Origin: Tillus elongatus
Taxonomy: Eukaryota; Arthropoda; Insecta; Coleoptera; Cleridae
Reading direction: 5' to 3'
Assembly (NCBI GenBank): GCA_964006375.1
Contig: OZ023262.1
Coordinates: 87,003,154 to 87,067,153, forward strand
Length of the DNA: 64,000 nucleotides
Each line of letters starts with the position of its first letter. Positions within the stretch are counted from its first letter, which is position 1. Position numbers and translations under genes: made by a program. The notes below the pieces were generated by a model. It was given only the letters and a program-made list of their open reading frames with translations, was not told where the DNA came from and did not search any database. Positions 53,248 through 63,249 of the stretch are shown piece by piece.

Positions 53248-53290
53248 CCGCATACACGTCTTTCAAGCTTATTAGCTATCATCAGTACGG
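53248..53290 (-). ncRNA. hammerhead ribozyme-like motif
   Basis: Core CTGATGA and helix I (CCGTA / TGCGG) are intact. GAAAG replaces GAAAC and the first helix II pair is T-T, so activity is doubtful. Confidence 0.55.
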
Positions 53291-53720
53291 TATAGCCAAG
53301 TGATGATGGGAACACTCTGGATAAAGAAGCAAAAATACACGGAGTCACAAGAGGCAACCAGTGCACATTTGCAGCAATATTCGGAAGACCCTCAATTCGA
53401 GGGCAACAACCAAAATCGCCACGGAGGCAAAGAAATCACCTGCGTGTGCATCCGAAGCCCAGGAGTCATACTATTTATAACAGAAATTTTAACACTCTGG
53501 ATGAAGTCACAACAGGCAACCAGTGCACATTTGCAGCAACATTCGGAAGACCCTCAATTCGAGGTCAACAACCAATTGCTTTGCCTCCGTGGCGATTTTG
53601 TTTGTTGCCCTCTTATTGAGGGTCTTCCGAATGTTGCTGCAAATATGTACTGGTTTCCTGTTGTGACTCCGTGTATTTTTGCTTCTTCATCCGGGGTATT
53701 CCCATCATCACCTGGCTATA

Positions 53721-53763
53721 CCGTACTGATGAAAGCTAATAAGCTTGAAACACGTGTATGCGG
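53721..53763 (+). ncRNA. hammerhead ribozyme, fully paired
   Basis: Helix I: CCGTA (53721-53725) with TGCGG (53759-53763), five pairs including one G-U. Core: CTGATGA (53726-53732). Helix II: AAGCT (53733-53737) with AGCTT (53742-53746), five Watson-Crick pairs, loop AATA. GAAAC at 53747-53751. Helix III is A-C with G-T around loop ACGT (52-55), and the cleavage base is A 53758. All invariant positions of a minimal type I hammerhead, as known in Penelope-like elements, are met, with no extra base. Confidence 0.8.
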
Positions 53764-53828
53764 TTGTATCCTTGCGGCCTTGCCCTTAACCTTATATTAC
53801 TATATGCCTGCCTTTTTCTTCAACACAG

Positions 53829-54441
53829 ACGAATACATACATGGCATAATAATAGCAAATTACACCAGTGGTGCGCCAGTACGTGGAAACCTAACTTTAA
53901 AAGCTACAGTTCGGCCAATACAACCGCTGAATATTCATCGGTTAATCAACAGAAATAAGCAGACTCAAAAGCAATCAAGGCAGCATCGTTTTGGTTACGG
54001 ACCGTATAGGGATCCTACATATTCTGGACGTGGCTATCAAGATCCAAATTACTACAATTACGAAAATCAAAATAGTTATAAGGGTGGTTACCAAGATCAG
54101 AATGTTTATGGTGGTTACAACCAAGAGCAAGAATATTGTAACAAACCTATCTTCGAGAGATATTTTACTTTTGATGAGAAACTACCATTCTGGATGAATA
54201 TTCCATACAATTATTATCAGTCCATACCTCATTTGAGATATTTCACTGGTGTCTATGAATTTAGAGATCCAATCAGCGAGTTGATAAGTTCATTACCGAC
54301 TCAAGAAGGCCATGAAATTGTGATAACAGCAACTGTGGGTGATAGATTTTATGATCAGATCATAGAAGGTTTTTCCGTAGCTAGAATATACAATTCCTCT
54401 ATTAAAGTTAAGTTTTTGGGTGATTCGCCTCAAGTTTTTAA
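53829..54441 (+). CDS. CD109/TEP-like (alpha-2-macroglobulin family) exon, partial
   Basis: The polypyrimidine tract and acceptor TTTTTCTTCAACACAG (53813-53828) open a phase-1 exon. It reads (D)EYIHGIIIANYTSGAPVRGN, LTLKATVRPIQPL, then a roughly 60-residue Gln/Tyr/Gly-rich insert (53960-54140). It continues ERYFTFDEKLPFW, FTGVYEFRDPISELISSLPT, EIVITATVGDRFYDQIIEGF and SVARIYNSSIKVKFLGDSPQ-VFK. This is the order of the third/fourth macroglobulin domains of insect CD109/TEP proteins. About 205 codons carry no stop. At 54442 the expected Pro codon is ACA and the frame enters (TA)n, with no donor site. So the gene is truncated here, continues across a rearranged junction, or is misassembled. Codons upstream of 53828 in the open frame are not part of the protein. 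Confidence 0.7.
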
Positions 54442-54443
<2 letters not shown>

Positions 54444-54531
<88 letters not shown>

Positions 54532-54541
54532 TGTGTGTGTA
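54444..54541. repeat. (TA)n(GT)n tract at exon/HINE junction
   Basis: CD109-like exon on the left, TA to 54529, GT to 54541, then HINE body. Confidence 0.95.
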
Positions 54542-55135
54542 CATACTTGTGTATGTGTCACACCAATAATTCAAAAAATAATATGCTTATCTTGATCAAA
54601 TTTGGTGAGTGTCTTCCTTTTGCAAGTGGCTGGGACAAACCTTAAAAACGGAACCAGTTTTTTCGGAAACACTTTAGCTTTTCCTTCGGAAAAATTTTGT
54701 ATGTCCGGAAATAACAAAGCTATGGCAACCAAATGTGGTACGCAGATTTATGTTATAAAAAGTAAATCATGTATCGGAATTTAGATCTCTAAGCTAAAAG
54801 AAAAAAGTTTTGGGGATTTAAAGAAAAAAATATGTGTCACTGGTGATCAGACAAATTCCCAAGACCAAAATATTTTGTGTGGATAACAAAATCTATTGTG
54901 TATTATAGACAAAGATTAACTTCTTTGGCGCAAAACTGCCAAGAAATAACAGAAAAAATACTTTTTAATCTTGATAGAGTTTCTTTTTAAAAAGTCAAAG
55001 TCGCGATTCGAAACATCAAAATTTGCAAATATAGACGAAACACCTAAAACGAATATGGGTTATCTAGAGAAAATGTTTTAGGAAGCGTTAAGCTTGAGGT
55101 TCAACCGTTATTGTCGATAATTTTACTCAAATATT
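54542..55135 (+). mobile_element. TA-HINE body, head and tail missing
   Basis: CACACCAATAATTC, TTTTGCAAGTGGCTGGGAC, GTCAAAGTCGCGATTCG and GAGGTTCAACCGTTATTGTC in order. About 140 bp of other sequence (54830-54970) interrupts it. It ends at a (GT)n run (55137-55158). Confidence 0.65.
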
Positions 55136-55156
55136 TGCGTGTGTGTGTGTGTGTGT

Positions 55157-55333
55157 GTTTGTTTCTTTACCATCGGTCTATTTCTGCGACCATGGCCGAC
55201 ACCAAGGCGCAACTGCACCTCACTATCCTGAAATTTTTTCCGAACCCCTGCTTTTCTGTAAGGAGGGTAGAAATCTTTAACGTGCCCAACATCGCATGGA
55301 CACGGGACCGACGGCTTTACGGGCGCGCCCCAC
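55157..55333 (-). mobile_element. SINE-A body fragment
   Basis: Minus strand copy of the CGTCGGTCCCGTGTCCATGC, GGCACGTTAAAGATTTC and GGCCATGG-CGC blocks, ending at the family tail TAAAGAAACAAAC; tRNA-like head lost. Confidence 0.75.
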
Positions 55334-56082
55334 GGATTGAGAATCAAAATTTTCCGAAAATCTCACCATCGCTGCCTCTCTAAAGTGACAAAGGCAATGT
55401 ATACCTATGAGTGAAGATGGGAACCTGTGATGAGCACTGATAAGTGGAGAACCCAATTTATCACAATACAAATTTCAGACCTAACGATCGTTTCGCATCA
55501 AAAACCGCTAAAATCAGAGGAATGAATAAACTAAGCGAATAAAAACTACTATTTATATGTTAGTTATCAAGCAGTGGCCACCAGCGTTCTTTACGCTAGT
55601 ATACAGACAGACAGACCCCCCCCCCCACTGGTGAGTGTGAAACCCCTGTAATTACATACCTGATTTTTGTAAAGCTTGATGAATTTATTAATAAAGTTAA
55701 AAATATTAACTGAGTTGAAGGCGAGGTTTTTAATATCGTTTGATGTGTTGTTTCCCAGTGTTCCCATAAAAGAAACGCTAATGTATTTAGAGAATTTATA
55801 TTAAAAATGAACAAGATGGACGAAAAGGTCTGAAATGGGTATATAAATTTAACAAATCTTTGCATGAATCAGGATATTTTTTCAATTTAATAATGAAATT
55901 TTTGAACAAACCCATGGCACAGCAATGGGCAGCCCCCTTTCCCCATTCATTGCAGACCTTTTAGTGAATTGTCTTAGAAAAAAGTCACTAATGAGGAGAT
56001 CCCGACTTGTGAACTTTGAAAAAAAATTTTGCAAATGGCCGCTAACTAGGACCCCTGGAACCCATAACTAATGTCAGTTTCA

Positions 56083-56085
56083 ATA

Positions 56086-56158
<73 letters not shown>

Positions 56159-56159
56159 T

Positions 56160-56224
<65 letters not shown>

Positions 56225-56238
56225 GTGTGTGTGTGTGT
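56083..56238. repeat. (TA)n(GT)n tract of TA-HINE
   Basis: TA interrupted by CTTATG near 56159, GT on the body side from 56223. Confidence 0.95.
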
Positions 56239-56504
56239 TTCACACCGATAACTCAAAAATAATGTGCCGATTTTATTAAAGTTTAGTACGTGCATTACTT
56301 TTGTAAGTAGCATCGAGTGCCTCGTTAGCCAGAAAAATCCTACCTGGTTTTCCGGCAAAATGTTGGGTTTTCTTTCGGAAAAAATTATATCTCCAAAAAT
56401 AAAACAGCTATTGTAATCAAATTTAATTCACAAGTTTAAGACATTAAAGCGAAACTATATGTCAAAATTTGTATTTCTATGTGACAGGAAAAAAAAGTTA
56501 TTAA

Positions 56505-56952
56505 ACAACATTTGGTGCCAAATCATTTATATTTAGGAACATCAGGCCAGTTTTATCTCCCATGAACAGGTTCACAGTTACGAAACTAGAGGTAAAAGTC
56601 AGTTTGTGATTCCTCATCACAGGATAAGCCGCACGCAGAGGAGCCATGGGTATACTGGAGTAAGGTTGTTTAATTCCCTTCCAGTGGTGGTCAAGGAATT
56701 GCCTAGAAGACAGTTTGCATCTGTGATAAAAAGAAAAGTAATAGAGAGACCTATATATTCAATTGAGGAATTTAATTTTTAATTAACTGTTGTGTGTTTT
56801 TGTCAGCTCATTTTATATTTTGTTTTATTTTATGTATATTGTCACCCACTATTTGTCATGTGTAAGTCCAGTATACTATTATTTTATGTGCGACGAACCA
56901 TGTAAATGTTGATGGTTAAATAAATGTTATGTTATGTTATGTTATGTTATGA
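56505..56952 (+). mobile_element. 5'-truncated LINE with (GTTAT)n tail
   Basis: An open C-terminal stretch (about 56551-56782) reads HEQVHSYETRGKSQFVIPHH, SHGYTGVRLFNSLPVVVKEL, then FASVIKRKVIERPIYSIEEF-NF. This is the conserved end of jockey-like LINE ORF2 proteins. A 145-bp 3' untranslated region and five GTTAT units (56926-56950) follow. It has no stop in the retained coding part, so it is young, and it is inserted in a HINE. Confidence 0.8.
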
Positions 56953-57434
56953 AAATTCACTACCCTAACCCACTTGCTGCGTCCAGACTTTTTTCATGAG
57001 AAGATTTGAAACAGACTTAACAAATGAAAATGTCTATTTTCCTAGAGTATGGTTTCGTTATGTGGACGAGGTGTTTCCAATATTTACTACAAATGTATGC
57101 AATGATTTTAATTAAACAGAAATTTGACTCTACTAAATTTACCCATTTAATAGCAATTAATAACAAATGACCCTTTCTTGATATATAAGTCATTCAAATT
57201 AGAGACACTTTAAAACTTCACATCCACAGAAAGGAAACCAGTACTGTAAGTTGCATTTCAATTGACTCGCCCCATACTTTCCCACAAAAAACTAGTTTGA
57301 ATTTTCTGGTTCATAGATTAATACAGACTCCCCTAAATTAAGAAAGATACAACAGAGAACTTCAATATTTAAAAAATGTTGTTAAGTATAAAGGTCTGTC
57401 TACGTAGTATAAAAACTAGCCAATAAACATAAAA

Positions 57435-58609
57435 CTCTGAACGCAGCAAGTGCGTTATGGTAGTGAAGTTTCATAAAAAATGTTTTTAATGGCAAATATG
57501 TATTTTTTTAATGAAATCAGACATCAAATTTGGATAAATATTTTTTACACAAAATTTTGCTAAAAGAATAGATAAAATTCAAATTATATACCTAATCTGT
57601 AATTAAAATTGGAAATAAAATAATTTGTTTGCACGAAAATCCATTAAAACGTTATTTTCGACGAATTTTGGTTAAAAAATGATCCGTCAATTGAATAATT
57701 TTTCATACAAAAATTTTCAACATCTTTTTCTTTAAAGAAAATTTATTAAATTCGTTTATAAGAAAATTCCCTATTAAAAGAACATTTTGTACAAGAAAAT
57801 TGGCTAATGAAAGTAAATTAAATAAATGTAAATAACTTTGTTTGAAAATATACAAAAATTTCAGAAAGTAAACTTAAAGTGTTCCCGAAAAAGCTAGTTT
57901 CTTGGTCAACCTTATAGGTTAATAGCAAATTGAGCTATTCAAATATGAAGCATTTGATAAAAATTCGTTACCATAACGCACTTGCTGCGTCCAGGATTTC
58001 TTTTCTTACAAACATGCATTATATTTCGATGGAAATGCAAAAATGCAATAACATAAGGCGTGTTTGATTAAGAAAAAAGAAAATTTGTATCACTAACGAC
58101 TTATGGGCCACCCTGTGATTGTGGAAATAATTTTTTAAGATGTAGCTCAAGACAGCCTCTAATTAATATATACAATTTTTTTTCATATCTTGTCTAATAA
58201 CGGATATATTGAGCTTTATTGATTTTTTACGAAAATTCGACAAACATTATATACCATTAAACGATAAACTCTATAGCTAAGGCTACTGCCAAACATCAGA
58301 GAAAGGGTCTATTTGAAATGAATTTTCTCGAAACATTTTAGTAAAATGAAGGACAATGACGGTTGAAACTAAGACTTCAGGATTTGTAAAACATTCTTCT
58401 TGAGACATTTTATTTCCATAGCCCTCATTAGATTCAAGTTCTTTGCCTAAATGTTGCCAATTTTGACGTTTTAAATCGCACATATAAAAATTGAAACTGA
58501 CCCCAGATATGTGTTCTGGGGGGCCTAATTAGCGCTCATTTGAAGAAATTTTTTCTAAATTCAAAAGTCGGGATTTCCTCATTAGTGATTTTTTTTAAGA
58601 AAATTCACT
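57435..58609 (-). mobile_element. TA-HINE in PLE, tract lost, with module R2
   Basis: Between AAAA (57431-57434) and AAAA (58610-58613); the sister PLE has a single AAAA at 28165-28168. Starts CTCTGAACGCAGCAAGTGCG. Holds module R2 at 57533-57840 in place of the usual TTACCAGTATAACC block. The body joins the head near 58482 (CACATATAAAAATTGAAAC) with body I and the tract deleted. Confidence 0.85.
57533..57840 (+). repeat. module R2 inside HINE
   Basis: ATAAATATTTTTTACACAAA to GAAAATTGGCTAATGAAAG; same junction with HINE (CATCAAATTTGG then ATAAATA) as at 62036. Confidence 0.65.
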
Positions 58610-58615
58610 AAAACA

Positions 58616-59041
58616 AAGAAAATGTTAGCGGAATCTACGACTTTCAGTAAAGATAAACCAAGCAAAACCGTTGTCTGTTTACCATTTGAACCCCTAATTA
58701 GAGGTTTTAATAGTATTTTTAAGAAAGCCAATTTGCAGCTGACGTTCTCTACGAAAGTAGATTAAAAAATTTGCTTGGTAACCCAAAGGATAAAGATAAA
58801 ACCAAAGACGTGTCCGGAATCTACGAAATAGGTTGCAAGGATTGTGAATTTAAATATGTTGGGCAAACTGAATGAACCATTGAAACTAGAATGAAAGAAC
58901 ATTTAGCGTAACTGAGATATGATATTATCGGTAAATAATGTATTTCTCAGCATATTTGAGATAATAATCAAGATGCAGATAAAGAAAATCTCAAACTAAT
59001 CAAAAATGTCAGACAGTCCCGTCAGTTAAATGCTTAGGAAA
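58616..59041 (+). pseudogene. PLE GIY-YIG endonuclease relic
   Basis: KPSKTVVCLPFEPLIRGF-NS (linker), then VSGIYEIGCKDCEFKYVGQT (GIY and YVG), TIETRMKEHLA with the catalytic-region Arg, [20 protein letters not shown] and LNA-stop-ES before the tract. At least three stops. Confidence 0.8.
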
Positions 59042-59174
<133 letters not shown>

Positions 59175-59368
59175 CAGAAATTTAAACTAAAATGTTTCGA
59201 TGAATCGAGTAGGTCCGGTTGTATGTAGTCCATTGTTCGAAGTATTATCTTAAGACTCAATAGTGGGAGGATCTGTTTGTATACTATCGTAGAGGACGCT
59301 GTTGGCAATTGCCTGGCAACTAAAATATAAATAGTAGTTATAGTTTTTATTCACCTAATTAATTCATC

Positions 59369-59409
59369 CCTCTGATGACGGTAACTTTATTACCGAAACG
59401 ATCGTCAGG
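59369..59409 (+). ncRNA. hammerhead ribozyme-like motif
   Basis: CTGATGA (59372-59378), one extra C, helix II GGTAA / TTACC (59380-59384 with 59390-59394) fully paired, GAAAC (59395-59399), loop GATC, GT and cleavage base C 59406. Helix I CCT / AGG is three pairs. Confidence 0.65.
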
Positions 59410-59460
59410 TCTAAAACTGTTTTGTGATAGATTGGGTTCTCGAAATTGTCCTTATTAATG

Positions 59461-59827
59461 TATACCTAAAGAAGGGCGAATAATTGTGTGCTATAAGAGG
59501 TGAGTGAAGGAAGATGACTGTCAAAAGAAAATGAGAGGAGGAAAGTAAAATTTGTTAGACATATCTACTTTCTAGTAGCATTCTTTAAAGGGCGCGTATT
59601 TATAAAATGACAGGGGTGGACGACCAAGAGAATAACGTCTGGAAAATCTAGCCCAATTGATACTGAGGAAGTGAGGAAGCTACAATAAAGGGTTGCGCGA
59701 GACAAAGAACCACGGTTACGATGACAAGTTGACACCGCCTTTAGAATGTGATGATTTACATAATTTCAAAATTTATTACCAATATTGTCCATATTAGTTT
59801 TGTATTTGTGTTTTGTGAATTCCAACC
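59461..59827. other. unassigned, possibly LINE 3' relic
   Basis: One frame has GRPRE then RLENLAQL, which recalls the GRPRKRW-ENL end of RTE-type LINEs, but support is thin. Confidence 0.25.
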
Positions 59828-60135
59828 TATCACCAACGCCTTCGAGCAGTTTTACCTTAACATTCTGAAAAAATTGCCGAACCGTTCCTTTCTGTGAGAA
59901 AGGTAGGGATGTTTACCGTGCATGGTACACGGGACCGACGGCTTTTCACCCCCTTCGACAAGCGGAACCTGCAGACATTCAAATTGCTGAAACACAATGC
60001 TACAACCTTGTTTGGTGTTAATTTACAGGACGTACTGAAAAACAATTTGACGCTTCTGCTAAGAGTCGAACCCAGGACCCTTGCCTCCAGAGGCACACGT
60101 CCTCACCCGTTGAACACCAACGCTCCGTCCGTTTT
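59828..60135 (-). mobile_element. SINE-A, minus strand, diverged
   Basis: Minus: head GTTGGTGTTCAACGGGTGAG, GGTTCGACTC B box (about 60077-60068), GCATTGTGTTTCAGCAATTT, CCGTCGGTCCCGTGTACC and AAGGTAAAACTGCTCGAAGG. The central GTTAAAGATCCC block is changed. Frames across it are incidental. Confidence 0.75.
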
Positions 60136-60239
60136 AGTTGGTTCGCATAATACATTTTCTGTCACAAGTTATATTATACTTCTTTTGAACAAGGGGGCTC
60201 CTCAATAAGTGCGCGCGCACTACCGCCTGCCATGGCAAA

Positions 60240-60684
60240 ATAATGTTTTTGCTATGCTATATTTTAATAAATTTTTATTTACTTTTTTACCTCCTGCAAC
60301 AAAATTAGTATATCGAGGATCTCAGAGAGTCGGCAGCCATTAATACAGAATACAGAATCAGAATAAGTCATAAGTATAGTGTTAATCGTTGCAGACGTTA
60401 TATACATCCATATCCATATAAAGCAGCCAGGCGGCGGTGTGTATTTTTCGGCGCTCTCCAGGAAATGCGATACTTCAGTGCGAAATGATCACCAATCATC
60501 ATCGAAAACGACCGAATAAGCAATCTGTTGCGCGCTATAAAATTACACACTTCCAGTTTGTAGTGGACTTTTGGTAGAGCGTGTGTACCTACTACCTAGT
60601 AATTTTCGTCTTCGCGTCAGTTTGATTTTTAATTAGATAATTTCGTTGTTGTTTGCATGTTCTAACAAGACAATTATAATTATT
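60240..60684 (+). promoter_or_regulatory. orphan promoter-like segment
   Basis: Comparatively GC-rich (60420-60550, GCGG and GCGC words), with TATAAAA at 60536-60542 behind CGCGC and CAGTTTGTAG about 30 bp on. It precedes a small ATG-led frame. Could be a 5' exon of an unidentified gene or a retrotransposon leader. Confidence 0.35.
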
Positions 60685-60813
60685 ATGATGGCTACTACTT
60701 CGGGTTGCTTAATAAGTGGACAAAATAATTGTGATACTGTGATTAATTCAGTAGATAGTATTTTAAAGGTTAACTTTTTAAGGGACTTTTTAACTACTAT
60801 AACGTATAACTAA
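60685..60813 (+). CDS. small ORF behind orphan promoter
   Basis: 42 codons starting MMATTSGCLISGQNNCD, stop TAA at 60811. A strong donor (ACTTG then GTAAGT at 60830) follows the stop, so the frame could be an upstream ORF in a spliced leader. No family recognised. Confidence 0.25.
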   Translation: MMATTSGCLISGQNNCDTVINSVDSILKVNFLRDFLTTITYN

Positions 60814-60871
60814 CTAGAGGAAAACTTGGTAAGTAGCTAATATATATTAAGTTTAGTAAGTGGGTTTTTTT

Positions 60872-61323
60872 AGTGAATTTTTATTTAAAAAAATTCACTA
60901 ATAGAGAACTATCGATGGTGAGACTTTGCAAAAAATTTATCAAATGAGCGCGAACTAGGTCCCCTAGAACCCATATCCGGGGTCAGTTTCAATTTTTATA
61001 TATTTTTTTTTCTCCGAAAGTTGCCAAGTTATTTTAATGAAATTTGGTGTATATGTTGCACTGGGTAAGATCCTACTATACACCAAAATTAAACTTTAAG
61101 TTTATAGAAAATTAAGTTTTTCAAATTTTCAGTTTTCTTTCGAGAATTTTTTTCTTAGAAAATTACATAGTTAATTTAATGAAATTTGGTGGATATATTT
61201 CCTTGATAAAGACCTTACTACGTTCCAAAATTCAACTTTCTAAGTTTGTAGAAACTTGAAATATTCAAATTTGAAGCATTTAATAAAAATTCACTACCAT
61301 AACGCACTTGCTGCGTCCCGAAC
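60872..61323 (+). mobile_element. TA-HINE, short type, no tract
   Basis: AGTGAATTTTTATTTAAAAA palindrome, ATCGATGGTGAGACTTTGC, CCCCTAGAACCCATATCCGG, then ATTTTTATATATTTTTTTTT where the tract and first body block should be. Ends CGCACTTGCTGCGTCCCGAAC. Either a pre-expansion or a deleted form. Confidence 0.8.
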
Positions 61324-61937
61324 TTTTTTTTTCTTGCGCACCCCCAATGCATTAAGGCACGAGCCGCTGCTGCTTGTGAATGATGCATATGCATCATTCA
61401 AAAGAAGAGAAATTATATAATTTCTCTAGAAAACCGCTACCAAATTACTATATATCTTGGAGATTTGTTAAGGCAGATATGGGTTAACAGGTAGTGAAAA
61501 CGTCTTTAGGCGCAGATGAATATCTTCATTGGACATGCGAAGAATGTGTTACACTATCTTATTGCTGACGCCTGACTCCGTTCATATTCGTAATGTTTCA
61601 GCTCTTTGCTCTAATATTACCGTAACTTATTACTGCAGAACCTTTTTTATATTCCCTGCGTTCGCTCTCTGAAACAAAATTTTCTGTGCAATATGAAAAG
61701 CACGATAATAAATGTGAAATACGTTCAAATAAGCTGGAAAATATATTTTAAATATCAACAAAAAAGTAAATTACATAACGAATGAAACTGACTTTTATGT
61801 TTCAAAAAGCTGCAATATGGAATAAAATAATCGAGTTGTAGAATCTGGGTTACAAGAAGTAGGTCACATTTTAAAATAGTGCGTTTAATTGAGATGCAGG
61901 TGCAACAAAATTAACAAGATATGAGTAAACTAGAAAA
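61324..61937. other. unassigned stretch
   Basis: Contains an ATGATGCATATGCATCAT palindrome (about 61380-61397). No gene or known repeat. Confidence 0.35.
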
Positions 61938-62038
61938 GTCCGGACGCAGCAAGTACATTATGGTAGTGAATTTTCATAAAAATGTTTTTAATGTCAAATA
62001 TGTCTTTTTTAATGAAAGCAGGCATCAAATTTGGCTAA
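61938..62038 (-). mobile_element. HINE tail fragment joined to R2
   Basis: GTCCGGACGCAGCAAGTACA to GCAGGCATCAAATTTGG, then module R2. Confidence 0.65.
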
Positions 62039-62880
62039 ATATTTTTTACGCAAAATTCTGCTAAAAGCATACATAAATATCAAATTATATACCTAATCTG
62101 TATTTAAAATTGAAAATTAAATAATCTGTTTGCACAAAAATCCATTAAAACCTTATTTTCGACGAATTTCATTTAAAAAAAGGTTCCACCAATTGAATAA
62201 TTTTTCATACAAAAATTGTCTAATGTTTCTTCAAAGAAGATTTATTAAATTTATTGACAAGAAAATTCGCTATTAAAATGACATTTTGCACAAGAAAATT
62301 CGCTAATAAAAATAAATTAAATAAATAAAAAAACTGGTCCGATTTTCCTGGCCGACCAACGATTTTAAGTTATTTACCCATCTACCAAAATATTATTTTT
62401 GACAAAAACTTTTTCGACAACAAAATTTCATGAAAATTTGCAAACCAGTCTTCAAGAAAATCAGTAAATTTTTTTTTTAAATAACTTATTAAACATTTAT
62501 GATTAATTACCAAAATTCCACAACATCTTACAAAAAATGATTTCTACGAAGCACAAAAAAAATCTGTGAAAACTGGCTTAATATCTTTTAACACAAAATT
62601 TTGCAAAAATAATACATAAAATTCCAATTATATACCTAACCTTTAATTAAAATTGAAAATAAAGTACTTTGTTTGCACCAAAATTCATTAAAACCTTATT
62701 TTCGATCAATTTCGTTTAAAAAATGTTCCATAAATTGAATAAATTTTCATACAAAAATTCGCAACAAACGTTTCTTCAAAGAAAATTCATTAAAATCATC
62801 TATAATGCAATTCGCTATTAAAAGAACATTTTGTACAAGAAAATTAACCAATAGAATAGAAATAAATTCAATAAATTAAA
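62039..62880 (+). repeat. two module R2 copies with HINE piece between
   Basis: 62039-62330 and 62575-62880 both hold AAATTATATACCTAA, GAAAAT-AA, TTTGCAC, TTATTTTCGA and GAATAA-TTTTCATACAAAAATT. Between them are CTGGCCGACCAACG and AACTTATTAAACATTTATG, the latter shared with 47650-47700. Confidence 0.6.
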
Positions 62881-62884
62881 AAAT

Positions 62885-63195
62885 GTTCAAAATCTGATCT
62901 AAATACAGAACTAGATACTTTTTCTGTGGCTTTAAGGAGAAAATTATTTTGCCTGTGATTGCTGTAAAAATTAAATCCGGTTGTAGAGAAGAAAACAACC
63001 TCTGCTGATGTCACAAATCTCTACGTCTATGCTAACTGTGGAACGGTTTTACTAACTAAGGACAACAACAGCTGCTATTAAACTTGAATTAAAAGTCTTC
63101 AAAGGGAAACGGAGTCTACGGCGAGACTTGAACCATCGTTCCTGTGCTTATCAGCGATCCCTTTTACCATTCGACCACACTAACACTAACACTTT
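62885..63195 (-). mobile_element. SINE-C, minus strand
   Basis: Head on the minus strand: GTGGTCGAATGGTAAAAGGG (A-box-like, about 63178-63159) and GATGGTTCAAGTCTCGCC (B-box-like, about 63138-63121). The body has GACAACAACAGCTGC inverse near 63061 and ends beside R2. Confidence 0.65.
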
Positions 63196-63202
63196 GCACT
63201 TT

Positions 63203-63247
63203 ATCTACCTTTTATTGTACAATTTTGTACAATAAAAGGTAGATAAC
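63203..63247. repeat. near-perfect hairpin
   Basis: TTATCTACCTTTTATTGTAC and its inverse face each other across about 5 bases. The sequence TATCTACC-TTTATTGTAC also lies beside SINE-C at 6917-6936. Confidence 0.6.
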
Positions 63248-63249
63248 GC

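Larger units (their letters stand above)
53170..53800. repeat. PLE-2 terminus cluster, inverted dimer plus a partial third copy
   Basis: 53221-53436 (minus) and 53573-53797 (plus) are inverse over about 215 bp. The stretch 53493-53575 repeats CACTCTGGATGAAG and GCAACCAGTGCACATTTGCA again. Each long arm carries a hammerhead. Only the 41 kb solo copy shares the sequence; no PLE-2 protein is in the window. The long open frame from 53300 runs through this non-coding repeat. Confidence 0.75.
55963..56988 (+). mobile_element. TA-HINE in PLE RT, itself carrying a LINE end
   Basis: AGTGAATTGTCTTAGAAAAA start, tract 56083-56238, tail CCACTTGCTGCGTCCAGAC. Flanked by T4 (55959-55962) and T6 (56989-56994). 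The sister PLE has an uninterrupted TTTT at 27704-27707. A LINE 3' end occupies 56505-56952. Confidence 0.85.
55630..57430 (+). pseudogene. PLE reverse transcriptase relic
   Basis: Fragments: SFDVLFPSVPIKETLMYLEN (RT motif A region, one Asp kept), FEQTHGTAMGSPLSPFIADL (55903-55962). After the HINE comes MRRFETDLTNENVYFPRVWF, RYVDEVFPIFTTNV (YVDD changed to YVDE) and a decayed FDSTKFTHL...PFLD region. The catalytic change plus stops mark it as dead. Confidence 0.8.

Noticed and set aside
53300..53828. N-terminal 176 codons of the 431-codon open frame
   Set aside because: They read through inverted PLE-2 terminal repeats. The macroglobulin-like protein starts only after the splice acceptor at 53828.
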